A DNA stretch of 6,794 nt from DATIXD01 sp035518875 (GTDB lineage Bacteria > Pseudomonadota > Gammaproteobacteria > Methylococcales > Methylococcaceae). The stretch lies in the NCBI GenBank assembly GCA_035518875.1, contig DATIXD010000085.1, forward strand, positions 1 to 6,794, written 5' to 3'. The first letter of the stretch is position 1, and each line of letters begins with the position of its first letter. The translations under genes were made by a program, and so were the position numbers. The notes under the pieces were generated by a model. It was given only the letters and a program-made list of their open reading frames with translations. It did no database searches and was not told the origin of the DNA. This document shows positions 6,123-6,794 of the stretch, one piece after another.

Positions 6123-6794
6123 TCAAATGATCGACCGAACCACCCCGCCGTCTACCCGCAAGGCCGTTCCGTTGGTGGCGGAGGACAGCGGGCTGGCGAC
6201 GAACGCCACCAGCGCAGCAACCTCCTGGGTTGTGGCAAACCGTTTGAGCAGCGAACTGGGACGGACGGTTTCGAAGAACTCCTTCTCCACCACAGACGGT
6301 TCAACGTTTCGAGCCTTCGCCATCTGACTGACGAACTCCGCCACGCCCTCGGACCGCGTCGGTCCCGGCAGGATGGAGTTGACCGTCACGCCGGTGCCCG
6401 CCGTACTCTCCGCCAGACCTCGCGCCAACGCAAGCTGCATGGTCTTGGTGACCCCATAATGAATCATCTCAACCGGAATGTTGATAGCTGATTCGCTCGA
6501 GATGAAAATGATCCTGCCCCAGTTCCTCGCCTTCATCTTCGGCAGGTAATGACGGCTCAAGCGTACACCGCTCATGAAATTCGTTTCAATGATGGCCATC
6601 CAGTCCTCATCCGAGATGTACTCGAAGGCTTTCGGTTCGTAGTAGCCGAGGTTGTTGATCAAAATGTCCACCTGAGGAAATCTGCTGGTGGCTTGCATCA
6701 CCGCATCCACTTTGCTCAGATCACCGGTGAAGGTCTCCAGCTTGGCGTGGGGATGCTTCTGGCGGATTTTTTCGATTGCCTCACTCACGCGCTT
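6123..6794 (-). CDS. Short-chain dehydrogenase/reductase (SDR), N-terminus beyond the right edge
   Basis: NAD(P)-dependent oxidoreductase of the classical SDR fold. The reading frame stays open to the last base, where codons for Lys-Arg precede the GTG at 6788-6786. That GTG is therefore probably internal, and the TGxxxGIG cofactor-binding motif should lie past the edge. Counting from that GTG, visible family features are GDL (22-24, adenine-ring region), NNLG (45-48, a variant of NNAG), Asn70 in IETNF, and Ser98 in FISSES. The catalytic Tyr111 and Lys115 follow in YGVTK, and the tail has VNSILPGPTRSEGV and ATNGTALRVDGG. The Ser-Tyr spacing of 13 is standard, so the enzyme looks intact. It ends in VRSII with a TGA stop. 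The substrate is unknown. The 198-base gap argues against tight coupling with the quinoprotein gene. Confidence 0.93.
   Translation of the reverse strand, partial: KRVSEAIEKIRQKHPHAKLETFTGDLSKVDAVMQATSRFPQVDILINNLGYYEPKAFEYISDEDWMAIIETNFMSGVRLSRHYLPKMKARNWGRIIFISSESAINIPVEMIHYGVTKTMQLALARGLAESTAGTGVTVNSILPGPTRSEGVAEFVSQMAKARNVEPSVVEKEFFETVRPSSLLKRFATTQEVAALVAFVASPLSSATNGTALRVDGGVVRSII

Noticed and set aside
5913..6491. Plus-strand open frame of 192 codons spanning the gap and the SDR end
   Set aside because: More than half overlaps the SDR coding region antisense. The product has no recognisable motif, and no convincing ribosome site was seen.
6123..6788. Treating the SDR as a complete 221-residue protein starting at the GTG
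   Set aside because: The frame continues open to the window edge, and the conserved N-terminal glycine-rich cofactor motif is missing from the visible part. The gene is most likely cut by the window, not truncated.
1..6794. CRISPR array, tRNA/rRNA genes, insertion sequences, toxin-antitoxin or defence genes
   Set aside because: No regularly spaced repeats, transposase frames or terminal inverted repeats, tRNA-like cloverleaf or rRNA sequence was seen. Nearly all the DNA is accounted for by five ordinary protein genes.

Overview
The window reads as ordinary bacterial chromosome, and every supported gene lies on the minus strand. It most likely comes from a Gram-negative proteobacterium. The evidence is a tripartite RND efflux operon with an outer-membrane factor, plus a periplasmic quinoprotein/cytochrome c protein. 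The sequence does not fix the genus. A GC-rich gammaproteobacterium is possible, but that is only a guess.

Layout in transcription order, from high to low coordinates. (1) 6794-6123 is the C-terminal part of a short-chain dehydrogenase/reductase (SDR) whose N-terminus lies outside the window. (2) 6122-5925 is a 198-base gap with a strong hairpin and a small inverted repeat. (3) 5924-4053 is an exported fusion of a sorbosone-dehydrogenase-like PQQ beta-propeller and a C-terminal monohaem cytochrome c. (4) 4052-3939 is a 114-base gap. (5) 3938 to below 1 is an efflux operon in the order outer-membrane factor, periplasmic adaptor lipoprotein, RND permease. The permease is cut by the left edge after 405 codons, just before the transmembrane helix 4 proton-relay aspartates expected for the family.

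The three efflux genes form one unit: the first two are 7 bases apart, and the last two overlap by 4 bases (ATGA). Together they should build an envelope-spanning, proton-driven pump whose substrates cannot be read from the sequence. The quinoprotein is probably an independent periplasmic sugar or aldehyde oxidase that passes electrons to its own haem. Its base composition is clearly more GC-rich than its neighbours. No regulator, mobile element, RNA gene or CRISPR array is visible. I found no convincing new system. The points most worth a second look are the dehydrogenase-cytochrome fusion, its composition, its unusual N-terminus and the hairpin upstream of it.
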